DNA from: Lysobacter sp. FW306-1B-D06B
GTDB taxonomy: Bacteria; Pseudomonadota; Gammaproteobacteria; Xanthomonadales; Xanthomonadaceae
Length of the DNA: 64,000 nucleotides
Assembly (NCBI RefSeq): GCF_038446665.1
Contig: NZ_CP151802.1
Span: 4,154,001-4,218,000, forward strand
Direction: 5' to 3'
The notes under the pieces are model-generated. The model was not told the origin of the DNA. It worked only from the letters and a program-made list of their open reading frames with translations, and searched no databases. Below, piece by piece: positions 56,678 through 64,000 of this stretch. The translations under genes were made by a program, and so were the position numbers. Numbering within the stretch: position 1 is the first letter of the stretch; every line of letters begins with the position of its first letter.

Positions 56678-57061
56678 TCAGTCCAGCACCATCACCGCAT
56701 CCACCTCGAAGCCGGCGCCGCGCGGCAGGCCGGAGACTTCGACGGTGGAGCGCGCCGGGTACGGCGCCTTGAAGAATTCGCCCATCACCGCGTTGACGGC
56801 GGCGAAGTTGCCCAGATCCGTCAGGTAGAGCCCCAGGCGCACGACATCGTTGAGCGAGCCGCCCGCGGCTTCGCACACGGCCTTGAGGTTCTCGAACGAA
56901 CGGCGCGCCTGCGCGGCGATGTCGCCTTCCACCAGCAGGCCGGTGCTCGGGTCCAGCGGAATCTGGCCGGAGAGGTACACGGTGTCGCCGGCACGCACGG
57001 CCTGCGAATACGGGCCGATCGCGGCCGGCGCCTTGTCGGTCTGGATGATCTGGCGGGACAT
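56678..57061 (-). CDS. ridA: RidA-family imine deaminase
   Basis: A 127-residue protein that hydrolyses reactive 2-aminoacrylate and similar imines. It opens with [34 protein letters not shown] and contains the RidA signature [58 protein letters not shown] with the substrate Arg in PARST. It follows spoT; a 98-bp repeat element sits between them and reaches to within about nine bases of the start codon, and no clear Shine-Dalgarno sequence is visible. Confidence 0.95.
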   Translation of the reverse strand: MSRQIIQTDKAPAAIGPYSQAVRAGDTVYLSGQIPLDPSTGLLVEGDIAAQARRSFENLKAVCEAAGGSLNDVVRLGLYLTDLGNFAAVNAVMGEFFKAPYPARSTVEVSGLPRGAGFEVDAVMVLD

Positions 57062-57069
57062 GGGTGGTT

Positions 57070-57168
57070 TCGGGATTCGAGATTCGGGATTGGAGATTAG
57101 ATCAAAAGCGAGGAGCGGGTGCTGCTGCGCTCTTGCGAATCCCTAATCCCGAATCCCCAATCCCGAGG
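57070..57168. repeat. GGGATTC-ended inverted-repeat element, copy 1 (spoT-ridA)
   Basis: About 99 bp bounded by CGGGATTCGAGATTCGGGAT (from 57071) and, on the opposite strand, CTCGGGATTGGGGATTCGGG (from 57167). The centre is A-rich then GC-rich and unlike copy 2. The right end touches the spoT stop codon (TGAGGCC on minus) and the left end reaches the ridA start region. Confidence 0.8.
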
Positions 57169-57170
57169 CC

Positions 57171-59369
57171 TCACATCCGCTGCACGCCCAGCACCACGTT
57201 GAGCCGGCGCACGCGTCGCATCACGTCGGCGAGGTGGCGGCGGTCGCTGACTTCGATGGCGAAGCGCATGACCGCGACGTTGGCGTCGCGTTCGATGTAC
57301 TCCACGCGGTCGATGTTCGACTCCGCCTCGGCGATCGCGGCGGCGACCTGCGCCAGCGAGCCCGGGCGGTTGTCGACTTCGATGCGCAGCGCGGCGGCGA
57401 AATCGCCGGCGACCTGGCGGTCCCAGCCGATCGGCACCCAGCGGTCGGGCGACTTGCGGTAATCGGCGACGTTCGGGCAATCCAGGCGGTGCACCACGAT
57501 GCCCTTGCCGGCCGTGTGGTAGCCCATGATCTCGTCGCCGGGAATCGGCAGACAGCAGTTGGCGAAGCTGATCACGCCGCGCTCGGCGCCTGTGATCAGG
57601 ATCTTGTCCTGCGACATCGGCAGCATGCCGGCGGTCGGGTCGCGCAGCGGTTTGCCCGGCGCTTCGCGCGCGAGCGCCATCGCGACCTGCTGCGGCATGC
57701 GGTTGCCCAGCGCGATGTCCGCCAGCAACGCCTCCAGGCGCGGATAGCGGAACTCGCCCAGGTACGCATCCAGGCGTACCGGCGGCACGCGGTCGAGCGA
57801 GATGCCCAGCGCTTCCAGCGCGCGATCGAGCATGCGATGGCCCAGCTGCACCGCGTCCTCGTGTTCGAGCTGCTTGAGCTGCTGGCGGATCGAGGTGCGC
57901 GCCTTGCCGGAGACCACGAACTCCAGCCACTGCGGCTTCGGCGAGGACGATTTGGCGGTGATGATCTCCACGCGCTGGCCGCTGGCCAGCTTGGTGCGCA
58001 GCGGCACCAGCTTGCCGTCCACACGCGCGGCGACGGCCTTGTTGCCCACGTCGGTATGCACGGCGTAGGCGAAATCCAGCGCGGTGGAGTTGCGCGGCAG
58101 CGACATGATGTCGCCCTTGGGCGTGAACAGGTAGACCTCGTCCGGGAACAGGTCGACCTTCACGTTCTCCAGGAATTCCAGCGACGAACCGGTGGCGCGC
58201 TGCGTCTCCACCAGGTTGGCGATCCAGCTGTGCGCGCGGCTCTGCGCGCTGTTGGGACCGTCGCCGCCGTGCTTGTAGGACCAGTGCGCGGCAATGCCGC
58301 GCTCGGCGATGAGGTCCATTTCCTCGGTGCGGATCTGCACTTCGATCGGCGAGCCGTAGGGGCCGAACAGCACCGTGTGCAGCGATTGGTAGCCGTTGGC
58401 CTTCGGGATCGCGATGAAGTCGCGGAAGCGCGAATCCAGCGGCTTGTACGCGGCGTGCACGACGCCCAGCGCGTGGTAACAATCCGGCACTGTGCGCACG
58501 ACGATGCGGAAGCCGAACACGTCCATCACCTGCGCGAAGGTTTTGTGCTCGGCGCGCATCTTGGTGTAGATGCTCCACGGCGACTTCACTCGGCTGACGA
58601 GGCGGTGCATCAGCTTTTCCTTCGCCAGCCGCTGCGCGAGTTGCGCTTCGATCTGCACCAGCGACTCGCGCCGCACCACCGGCTGCGTGCGCAGGCGTTT
58701 CTCGATCACCGCATGGCGCCACGGATGCAGCGCGCGGAAACCCAGGTCCTGCAGTTCGGCCTTGATCAGGTTCATGCCCAGGCGCTGGGCGATGGGCGCG
58801 TAGATCTCCAGCGTCTCGCGCGCGATGCGGTGGCGCGCTTCCATGCTCTGCGCGCCGAGCGTGCGCATGTTGTGCAGTCGGTCGGCGAGCTTGATCAGGA
58901 TGACGCGCAGGTCGCGCGACATCGCCAGCAGCATCTTGCGGAAGCTCTCGGCAGCCGCCTCCTGGCGATCGCGGAACTGGATCTTGTCCAGCTTGGTGAC
59001 GCCGTCGACCAGCTCCGCCACGGTCTCGCCGAACTCGCTGGCCAGGCCCTCGCGCGTGAGCGGCGTGTCCTCGATGGTGTCGTGCAGGATCGCGGCGATC
59101 AGCGTTTCGACGTCCAGTCCCTGGTCGGCCAGCACCTTCGCCACCGCGACCGGGTGCGTGATGTACGGCTCGCCCGACTTGCGCGTCTGCCCCGCGTGCG
59201 CGGCCGCGCCGATCGCCCAGGCGCGGCGCAGCTGGGCGCGCTGCTCATCGGGCAGGTAGTCGGCGGACTGTTCCAGCTCGCGCACGTAGTCGGGCACATC
59301 CGCGTCGTCGTGGACGGGAGGTACCCGCAGCGTGGAGGCAGTAATCGGCGCGGGCTGGGCGGGGGTCAT
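57171..59369 (-). CDS. spoT: Bifunctional (p)ppGpp synthetase/hydrolase SpoT
   Basis: A 732-residue Rel/Spo homologue that makes and degrades (p)ppGpp. The HD hydrolase domain has AAILHDTIEDTPLTREGL and LIKLADRLHNMRTL; the synthetase domain has FGFRIVVRTVPDCYHALGVVHAAY, RFRDFIAIPKANGYQSLHTVLFGPYG and EVQIRTEEMDLIAERGIAAHWSYK. TGS, helical and ACT domains follow (LVPLRTKLASGQRVEIITAKSS; GSLAQVAAAIAEAESNI). The intact HD and the RFRD (RxKD-type) synthetase loop argue for a bifunctional enzyme, not a RelA-type synthetase. It follows rpoZ by about 250 bases. Confidence 0.95.
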   Translation of the reverse strand: MTPAQPAPITASTLRVPPVHDDADVPDYVRELEQSADYLPDEQRAQLRRAWAIGAAAHAGQTRKSGEPYITHPVAVAKVLADQGLDVETLIAAILHDTIEDTPLTREGLASEFGETVAELVDGVTKLDKIQFRDRQEAAAESFRKMLLAMSRDLRVILIKLADRLHNMRTLGAQSMEARHRIARETLEIYAPIAQRLGMNLIKAELQDLGFRALHPWRHAVIEKRLRTQPVVRRESLVQIEAQLAQRLAKEKLMHRLVSRVKSPWSIYTKMRAEHKTFAQVMDVFGFRIVVRTVPDCYHALGVVHAAYKPLDSRFRDFIAIPKANGYQSLHTVLFGPYGSPIEVQIRTEEMDLIAERGIAAHWSYKHGGDGPNSAQSRAHSWIANLVETQRATGSSLEFLENVKVDLFPDEVYLFTPKGDIMSLPRNSTALDFAYAVHTDVGNKAVAARVDGKLVPLRTKLASGQRVEIITAKSSSPKPQWLEFVVSGKARTSIRQQLKQLEHEDAVQLGHRMLDRALEALGISLDRVPPVRLDAYLGEFRYPRLEALLADIALGNRMPQQVAMALAREAPGKPLRDPTAGMLPMSQDKILITGAERGVISFANCCLPIPGDEIMGYHTAGKGIVVHRLDCPNVADYRKSPDRWVPIGWDRQVAGDFAAALRIEVDNRPGSLAQVAAAIAEAESNIDRVEYIERDANVAVMRFAIEVSDRRHLADVMRRVRRLNVVLGVQRM

Positions 59370-59550
59370 GGATGGAATCTAAGCGCGGGGCAATGTGCAC
59401 GCAATGCGAGACGGCTCCATTGACTGAATGGGGTCCGGTGTTCGCCAGGCAAGGAGCAGGAACGGGCCGGCATGCCGGGATCCCCCGCTGGCGATCTCGC
59501 GGGATCGCGAAAGTGGAACCGGGGTCGCGCGCGCAGCGCCCCATACGCAA

Positions 59551-59574
59551 ACGGCCCCGCCGAAGCGGGGCCGT
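59551..59574 (-). terminator. Terminator after rpoZ
   Basis: A perfect 10-bp stem ACGGCCCCGC/GCGGGGCCGT (59551-59560 with 59565-59574, CGAA loop) lies 42 bases after the rpoZ stop on the minus strand and is followed by TTTGCGT. It separates rpoZ from spoT; the remaining 180 bases to spoT show no clear promoter. Confidence 0.75.
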
Positions 59575-59615
59575 CGAAGCTGCATGGCCGATGGAAAACC
59601 GGCTGCAGCGGGGTA

Positions 59616-59915
59616 TCAGTCGTCGCCCTTGGACAGGTCGTCGTCGGCCACCACTTCGGCCGCGGCCCATTCCAGCGCCTCGCGCTCCTTGCGCTCGCGC
59701 TCGGACTTCTCGACGGCGTCGATGTAGTCGGTGTCGATGCGGCGCGCGGCGATCTCACGCAGCGCCAGCACGGTCGGCTTGTCGTTGGCTTCGCTGTTGT
59801 CCAGCTGCGGATCCACGCCATTGGCCAGCTGACGGGCGCGCTTGGCGGCCATCATGACGAGTTCGAAGCGGTTGTTGACCACTTCCAGGCAATCTTCAAC
59901 GGTGATGCGGGCCAT
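59616..59915 (-). CDS. rpoZ: RNA polymerase omega subunit
   Basis: A 99-residue omega subunit that helps assemble RNA polymerase and, with beta prime, forms a (p)ppGpp site. It begins [30 protein letters not shown] and continues [22 protein letters not shown], the standard omega pattern; a Glu/Asp-rich tail follows. The ATG at 59915 gives the normal length; ten codons upstream are not needed. It lies between gmk and spoT, the conserved order gmk-rpoZ-spoT. Confidence 0.95.
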   Translation of the reverse strand: MARITVEDCLEVVNNRFELVMMAAKRARQLANGVDPQLDNSEANDKPTVLALREIAARRIDTDYIDAVEKSERERKEREALEWAAAEVVADDDLSKGDD

Positions 59916-60047
59916 GGGGCTCCTGGCGGCCGGCGGGCCGTCCATACAGGCTTTAAGGGACCGCAGAGTGTAGCCGTGCGCCCTTGCGGTGGCAAGCGCG
60001 CCCTTTCGAATCAGTCGCTTACGGGCGAATACCGCCCGAATCGGGCC

Positions 60048-60674
60048 TCAGACGCCCGGATCGTCCGCCAGCAGGGCCGTGATCAGGCGCGAATGGCGGG
60101 CCACCTGCTGGTCGCGGCGGACCCGGCTGGCGATGAAGATCGAGCACATCTCGCCCACCGCGGTCTCGAAATCCTCGTTGACGATGACGAAGTCGAACTC
60201 GCCGTAGTGCGACATCTCTTCGCGCGCGGCGGCCAGGCGCTGGGCGATGACTTCCTCGCTGTCCTGGCCACGATTGCGCATGCGCTGCTCCAGCGCCTGA
60301 CGCGAAGGCGGCAGGATGAACACGCTGACCGCATCGGGCACCTTGTCGCGCACCTGGCGCGCGCCCTGCCAGTCGATCTCCAGCAGCACGTCCTTGCCGG
60401 ACGCCAGTTGGGGTTCGACCGACTGCCGCGCCGAACCCTTCCAGTCGCCGTGCACCAGCGCGTGCTCGAAGAAATCGCCGGCGGCGACCATGTCCTCGAA
60501 CTCCTGCGCACTGACGAAGTGGTAATGCTCGGCATGCCGCTCGCCCGGACGCGGCTTGCGCGAGGTGAACGAGATCGACAGGCAGATGTTCGGATCGCGC
60601 GCCAGCACGGCGTTGACGATGCTGGACTTTCCGGCGCCCGAAGGGGCGGCGACGATGAAGAGGGTTCCGCGCAT
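60048..60674 (-). CDS. gmk: Guanylate kinase
   Basis: A 208-residue enzyme that phosphorylates GMP to GDP. The P-loop is [19 protein letters not shown]; the GMP-binding segment is [43 protein letters not shown]; the catalytic lid region is [12 protein letters not shown] and [26 protein letters not shown]. It follows yicC, with a 124-bp repeat element between them whose left end lies about nine bases before the start codon. No strong Shine-Dalgarno sequence is visible. Confidence 0.96.
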   Translation of the reverse strand: MRGTLFIVAAPSGAGKSSIVNAVLARDPNICLSISFTSRKPRPGERHAEHYHFVSAQEFEDMVAAGDFFEHALVHGDWKGSARQSVEPQLASGKDVLLEIDWQGARQVRDKVPDAVSVFILPPSRQALEQRMRNRGQDSEEVIAQRLAAAREEMSHYGEFDFVIVNEDFETAVGEMCSIFIASRVRRDQQVARHSRLITALLADDPGV

Positions 60675-60681
60675 GGTTGGC

Positions 60682-60806
60682 CGGGATTCGATATTCGGGA
60701 TTCGGGATTCGCAAAAACGAAGCGCTTGCGTCGGTGATGCTGTCGTCGGGGTGGGTTCCCGGCCTCCGCTGTTGCGAATCCCGAATCCCCAATCCCGAAT
60801 CCCGGC
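60682..60806. repeat. GGGATTC-ended inverted-repeat element, copy 2 (yicC-gmk)
   Basis: About 125 bp bounded by CGGGATTCGATATTCGGGAT (from 60682) and, on the opposite strand, CCGGGATTCGGGATTGGGGA (from 60805). The ends match copy 1 at 57070-57168, but the centre differs. The right end directly precedes the yicC stop codon on the minus strand (TGAGGCC), as copy 1 precedes the spoT stop. Confidence 0.8.
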
Positions 60807-60807
60807 C

Positions 60808-61668
60808 TCACTCGATGTTCTGTATCTGCTCGCGCACCTGGTCGATCAGCACCTTCAGCTCGACGGCGACCGCCGAGCTGCGCGCGTCCACCGACTTGGA
60901 GCCCAGCGTGTTCGCTTCGCGGTTGAATTCCTGCAGCAGGAAGTCGAGGCGGCGGCCGACGGCTTCCTTCAGCTTGAGCACGCGGCGCGCTTCGGAGACG
61001 TGCGAGTCGAGGCGGTCGAGCTCCTCGTCCACGTCCAGCTTCTGCAGCCACATCACCAGTTCCTGCTCCAGGCGGCCATTGTCGAGCGGCTGGGCGAGGT
61101 CGGCCAGGCGCGTCTCCAGCTTGGTGCGCTGGCCGGCGCGGATCTGCGGCATCAGCGTGCGCACTTCGGCGGCGAGCGAGGCGATGCCGTCGATGCGCTC
61201 GGAGATCACCGCAGCCAGCTTGGCGCCCTCGCGCTCGCGGGAACGCACGAATTCGTCCAGCACCTCGTCGAGCAACGCCAGCGCCTGCGCCTGCAGCGCG
61301 GCCGGATCGCCGGCGTGCGTCTGCAGCACGCCGGGGAACTGCAACAGTTCGGTCAGTTCGGTGCGCAGGCGCGGGAAGCGGGACTCCAGATCCATCGCCA
61401 GTTCGCTCAGCTCGCGCAGGCGCGCGTTATTGAGCTGCAACGCACCCTCGCCTTCCGGCGCGCGCAGGCGCAGCGTCAGGTCGATCTTGCCGCGCGCCAC
61501 GCGTCCGGAGACGCGCTCGCGCAGGGCCGGCTCGAGCGCGCGCAGTTCGTCGGGCAGGCGCAGGCCGAGCTCGAGGAAACGGTGGTTGACCGAGCGCAGC
61601 TCGCAACCGAGCGTGCCCCAGGGCGTGGAGCGTTCGCCGCTTGCGAAGGCGGTCATGCTGCGGATCAT
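60808..61668 (-). CDS. yicC: YicC family protein (predicted endoribonuclease)
   Basis: A 286-residue protein of the YicC family: the N-terminal [43 protein letters not shown] and the C-terminal DUF1732 with [48 protein letters not shown]. Members have been shown to have endoribonuclease activity in E. coli. The ATG at 61668 is used; others in the same frame lie at 61680 and 61656. It is divergent to rph, as in E. coli. Confidence 0.92.
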   Translation of the reverse strand: MIRSMTAFASGERSTPWGTLGCELRSVNHRFLELGLRLPDELRALEPALRERVSGRVARGKIDLTLRLRAPEGEGALQLNNARLRELSELAMDLESRFPRLRTELTELLQFPGVLQTHAGDPAALQAQALALLDEVLDEFVRSREREGAKLAAVISERIDGIASLAAEVRTLMPQIRAGQRTKLETRLADLAQPLDNGRLEQELVMWLQKLDVDEELDRLDSHVSEARRVLKLKEAVGRRLDFLLQEFNREANTLGSKSVDARSSAVAVELKVLIDQVREQIQNIE

Positions 61669-61734
61669 CAGGAAATCCAAGGCCGACAGGGAGCGAATGG
61701 TAAACTCGCGCGCCCTCTAAACGGTAATTCGGTC

Positions 61735-62499
61735 ATGTCCGGCTCGCCTGTCGCCCCCTCCGCCGGCTCCCCGGCCACCGTCGCCCGCCCCAGCGGCCGC
61801 GCGCCCGCGCAGATGCGCGAGGTCCGCATCGAACGCGGCTTCACCCGCCACGCGGAGGGCTCGGTGCTGGTGTGCTTCGGCGAAACGCGCGTGCTGTGCA
61901 CCGCCACCGTGGAGAACAAGGTGCCTCCGTTCCTGCGCGGCAAGGGCGAGGGCTGGGTCACGGCCGAGTACGGCATGCTGCCGCGCGCCACGCATTCGCG
62001 CTCCGACCGCGAGGCCGCGCGCGGCAAGCAGGGCGGGCGCACGCTGGAGATCCAGCGCCTGATCGGCCGCTCGCTGCGCGCCTGCATCGACCGCAAGCTG
62101 CTGGGCGAACGCACCATCACGCTGGACTGCGACGTCCTGCAGGCCGACGGCGGCACGCGCACGGCGGCCATCACCGGCGCCTACGTGGCGCTGGCCGATG
62201 CGGTGCGCTGGCTGATGGCGCGGCGCGAGATCACGCGCGATCCGATCTTCGGCGCCGTCGCCGCGGTGTCGGTCGGCGTGTATCGCGGCGTGCCGGTGCT
62301 GGACCTGGACTACGCCGAGGACAGCGACTGCGACACCGACATGAACGTCGTCATGAACGACGGCGGCGGTTTCATCGAGTTGCAGGGCACGGCCGAAGGC
62401 CACGCCTTCCGTCGCGATGAACTCGACGCGCTGACCTCGCTGGCCGAAGCGGGCATCGCCGAACTGATCGTCAAGCAGCGCGAAGCGCTGGCAGGCTGA
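61735..62499 (+). CDS. rph: Ribonuclease PH
   Basis: A 254-residue phosphorolytic exoribonuclease that trims tRNA 3' ends. Landmarks are [115 protein letters not shown] and [19 protein letters not shown] with acidic metal ligands. The start at 61735 adds a 25-residue Ser/Pro-rich leader before the fold. Divergent to yicC, 66 bases apart. Confidence 0.96.
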   Translation: MSGSPVAPSAGSPATVARPSGRAPAQMREVRIERGFTRHAEGSVLVCFGETRVLCTATVENKVPPFLRGKGEGWVTAEYGMLPRATHSRSDREAARGKQGGRTLEIQRLIGRSLRACIDRKLLGERTITLDCDVLQADGGTRTAAITGAYVALADAVRWLMARREITRDPIFGAVAAVSVGVYRGVPVLDLDYAEDSDCDTDMNVVMNDGGGFIELQGTAEGHAFRRDELDALTSLAEAGIAELIVKQREALAG

Positions 62500-62502
62500 G
62501 CC

Positions 62503-62892
62503 ATGAAGCGCTTCGTCGCCACCGTCACGCTCGTCGTGGACGACTACGACGAGGCCATCGCGTTCTACACCGGCGCGCTGCGCTTCGAACTGCTGGACGA
62601 CATCGACCTGGGCGGCGGCAAGCGCTGGGTGCGTGTGGCGCCGAGCGGCGCCGAATCCGCGCTGCTGCTCGCGCAGGCCGATGGCGCGGAGCAGCGCGCG
62701 AGCGTCGGCAACCAGACCGGCGGCCGTGTCGGCTTCTTCCTGCACACCGACGATTTCGCGCGCGACCATGCGTCGATGCTCGCGCACGGCGTGCGTTTCC
62801 TCGAATCGCCGCGCCACGAGCCCTACGGCACCGTGGCGGTGTTCGAAGACCTGTACGGCAACCGCTGGGACCTGCTGGAGCCCAAGGCGTGA
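62503..62892 (+). CDS. VOC-superfamily (glyoxalase-fold) protein
   Basis: A 129-residue vicinal-oxygen-chelate protein. The repeated beta-alpha-beta units are RFVATVTLVVDDYDEAIAFYTGALRFELLDD and GRVGFFLHTDDFARDHASMLAHGVRFLESPRHEPYGTVAVFEDLYGNRWDLLEP. The metal-site residues are partly present (His in FFLHTDD, Glu in VAVFEDLYGNRWDLLEP). Substrate unknown; could be a detoxification or ring-cleavage-like protein. It begins three bases after the rph stop and overlaps rdgB by four. Confidence 0.85.
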   Translation: MKRFVATVTLVVDDYDEAIAFYTGALRFELLDDIDLGGGKRWVRVAPSGAESALLLAQADGAEQRASVGNQTGGRVGFFLHTDDFARDHASMLAHGVRFLESPRHEPYGTVAVFEDLYGNRWDLLEPKA

Positions 62893-63500
62893 GCGCCGCA
62901 TCCGAACGCTGGGTCATCGCCAGCAGCAACCGCGGCAAGCTGGCCGAGATCCGCGAACTGCTGGACGACAGCGGCATCGAGATCGTCACGCAGGGCGAAC
63001 TGGGCGTGAGCGACGCCGACGAGACCGGCCTGACCTTCGTCGAGAACGCGCTGCTGAAAGCGCGAAAAGCCGCACGCGAAACCGGCCTGCCCGCGCTGGG
63101 CGACGACTCCGGCATCTGCGTGGATGCGTTGGGCGGCGCGCCCGGCCTTTACTCGGCGCGCTATGCCGGCGAGCACGGCAACGCGGAGGCGAACATCGAC
63201 AAACTGCTGCACGCGCTGCGCGACGTGCCCGATGCGCAGCGCACCGCGCACTTCTATGCGGTGATCGTGCTGCTGCGCCACGCCGAGGACCCGCAGCCGC
63301 TGATCGCCGAAGGCATCTGGCGCGGCCGCGTGCTGCGCGAACGGCGCGGTGCGGGCGGGTTCGGCTACGACCCGGTGTTTCTCGATCCGGAGCAGGGCTT
63401 GTCGGCGGCGGAACTGGATGCCGAACTGAAGAACCGCATCAGCCACCGCGGCCTCGCGCTGGCCGCGCTGCGACGCCAGCTGCTGGACGCGGCGCGGTAG
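62889..63500 (+). CDS. rdgB: XTP/dITP pyrophosphatase
   Basis: A 203-residue house-cleaning enzyme that hydrolyses dITP and XTP to monophosphates. The signature is WVIASSNRGKLAEIRELL, then DETGLTFVENALLKARKAARETGLPALGDDSGICVDALGGAPGLYSARYAG and GAGGFGYDPVFLDPE, AELKNRISHRG. It starts at GTG (62889), overlapping the VOC stop (GTGA). The rdgB-hemW order is kept as in E. coli, with one small gene between. Confidence 0.95.
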   Translation: MSAASERWVIASSNRGKLAEIRELLDDSGIEIVTQGELGVSDADETGLTFVENALLKARKAARETGLPALGDDSGICVDALGGAPGLYSARYAGEHGNAEANIDKLLHALRDVPDAQRTAHFYAVIVLLRHAEDPQPLIAEGIWRGRVLRERRGAGGFGYDPVFLDPEQGLSAAELDAELKNRISHRGLALAALRRQLLDAAR

Positions 63501-63506
63501 ACGGAC

Positions 63507-63800
63507 GTGCACGTCATCGTCTGGGAGTACGAGGTTCGGCCCGGCTCGGAAGCCGCGTTCGAAGCGATGTACGGCGCCGACGGTGACTGGGTCGCGCTGT
63601 TCCGGACGTTTCCGGGCTACCTGGGCACCGAGCTGCTGCGCGGCGACGGCCGCTACCTCACGCTCGACCGCTGGCGCAGCGAGCAGGACTACACTGCCTT
63701 CCGCGCCCACCTGCCGTCGCGCTACGCCGAACTGGACGCGCGCGGCGACGCCCTGACGCTCACCGAACGCCCGCTCGGCACGTTCCACGCCGACGACTGA
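63507..63800 (+). CDS. Antibiotic-biosynthesis-monooxygenase-fold protein
   Basis: A 97-residue dimeric alpha-beta barrel protein: HVIVWEYEVRPGSEAAFEAMYGADGDWVALFRTFPGYLGTELLRGDGRYLTLDRWRSEQDYTAF. The pattern of strand, helix with Phe-Glu and GYLGTEL strand is that of the ABM/Dabb fold. Members oxidise small aromatics or just sense them; no catalytic residue is certain. It starts at GTG (63507), seven bases after rdgB. Confidence 0.8.
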   Translation: MHVIVWEYEVRPGSEAAFEAMYGADGDWVALFRTFPGYLGTELLRGDGRYLTLDRWRSEQDYTAFRAHLPSRYAELDARGDALTLTERPLGTFHADD

Positions 63801-63824
63801 CCTTTCGCTCCACGCCACGCCCAC

Positions 63825-64000
63825 GTGCTCACCACGCCGCCCCTCTCGCTCTACGTCCACCTGCCCTGGTGCGTGCGCAAGTGCCCGTACTGCGATTTCA
63901 ATTCGCACGAAGGGCGCGGCGCGCTGCCGTTCGACACCTACGTCGATGCCCTGCTGGCCGACCTGGACTACGACCTGCCGCTGGTCTGGGGTCGCACCGT
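63825..64000 (+). CDS. hemW: Radical SAM heme chaperone HemW, 5' end only
   Basis: The frame from the GTG at 63825 encodes LSLYVHLPWCVRKCPYCDFNSHEGRG, including the radical SAM iron-sulfur motif CxxxCxxC followed by the FNSH of HemW, then DTYVDALLADLDYDLPLV. HemW inserts or escorts heme rather than oxidising coproporphyrinogen. It runs off the right edge after 58 codons. The start codon choice is uncertain. Its position after rdgB is standard. Confidence 0.88.
   Translation, partial: MLTTPPLSLYVHLPWCVRKCPYCDFNSHEGRGALPFDTYVDALLADLDYDLPLVWGRT

Overview
The window reads as ordinary chromosome of a high-GC gammaproteobacterium of the Xanthomonadales (Lysobacter/Luteimonas-like). The evidence is the gene neighbourhoods (pyk-pgk-gapA-tkt, pilMNOPQ opposite the PBP1A gene, yicC-gmk-rpoZ-spoT, moxR-bat with DUF58/DUF4381), strongly GC-biased third codon positions, and several families of short palindromic repeats between genes. 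The genus is inferred from context, not from a marker gene. No phage, transposase, CRISPR array, tRNA or rRNA was seen.

Left part (1-24,500). Central carbon genes lie on the minus strand: pyruvate kinase, a HAD phosphatase, phosphoglycerate kinase, then gapA and transketolase further right. Between them is the deoxyribonucleotide supply locus nrdA - 68-aa ORF - nrdB on the plus strand. Its leader combines a perfect DnaA box, a NrdR-like box, a sigma70-type promoter and a cobalamin riboswitch. Other units are a DUF3999/DUF2339 membrane pair, a truncated globin, ompW behind a perfect FNR box, a secreted S1/P1 nuclease, a sulfur unit (Blh-type metallo-hydrolase plus two YeeE half-transporters), a long acetyl-CoA hydrolase/transferase homologue and a dicarboxylate symporter.

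Middle part (24,500-43,500). A minus-strand operon moxR-DUF58-DUF4381-batA-batB(TPR)-batD is joined by 4-base start/stop overlaps after DUF58. Three nearly identical 118-bp tandem repeats and a terminator separate it from pilMNOPQ, the type IV pilus alignment complex and secretin. Divergent to pilM is mrcA (PBP1A). Then come two uncharacterised convergent genes that end inside one shared hairpin, citrate synthase with a hairpin leader, and zinc-independent ribosomal protein L31.

Right part (43,500-64,000). glk-aspG-cutC-iunH is a compact unit that looks like salvage of glycan and nucleoside breakdown products. recG follows, then a unit of a secreted parallel beta-helix lipoprotein, a diheme cytochrome c lipoprotein and a TonB-dependent receptor, with a divergent AraC-type regulator; its substrate is unknown. 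The end holds ridA, spoT, rpoZ, gmk and yicC on minus and rph, a VOC protein, rdgB, an ABM-fold protein and the start of hemW on plus. Two copies of a GGGATTC-ended repeat sit between spoT/ridA and yicC/gmk, each abutting a stop codon.

Most genes are housekeeping. The points most worth following are the stacked control of the nrd locus and its embedded small ORF, the 118-bp triplicate after pilQ, the beta-helix/cytochrome/receptor unit, the GGGATTC elements at gene boundaries and a calcium-motif tail on PilN. All functional calls come from reading motifs; no database search was run.
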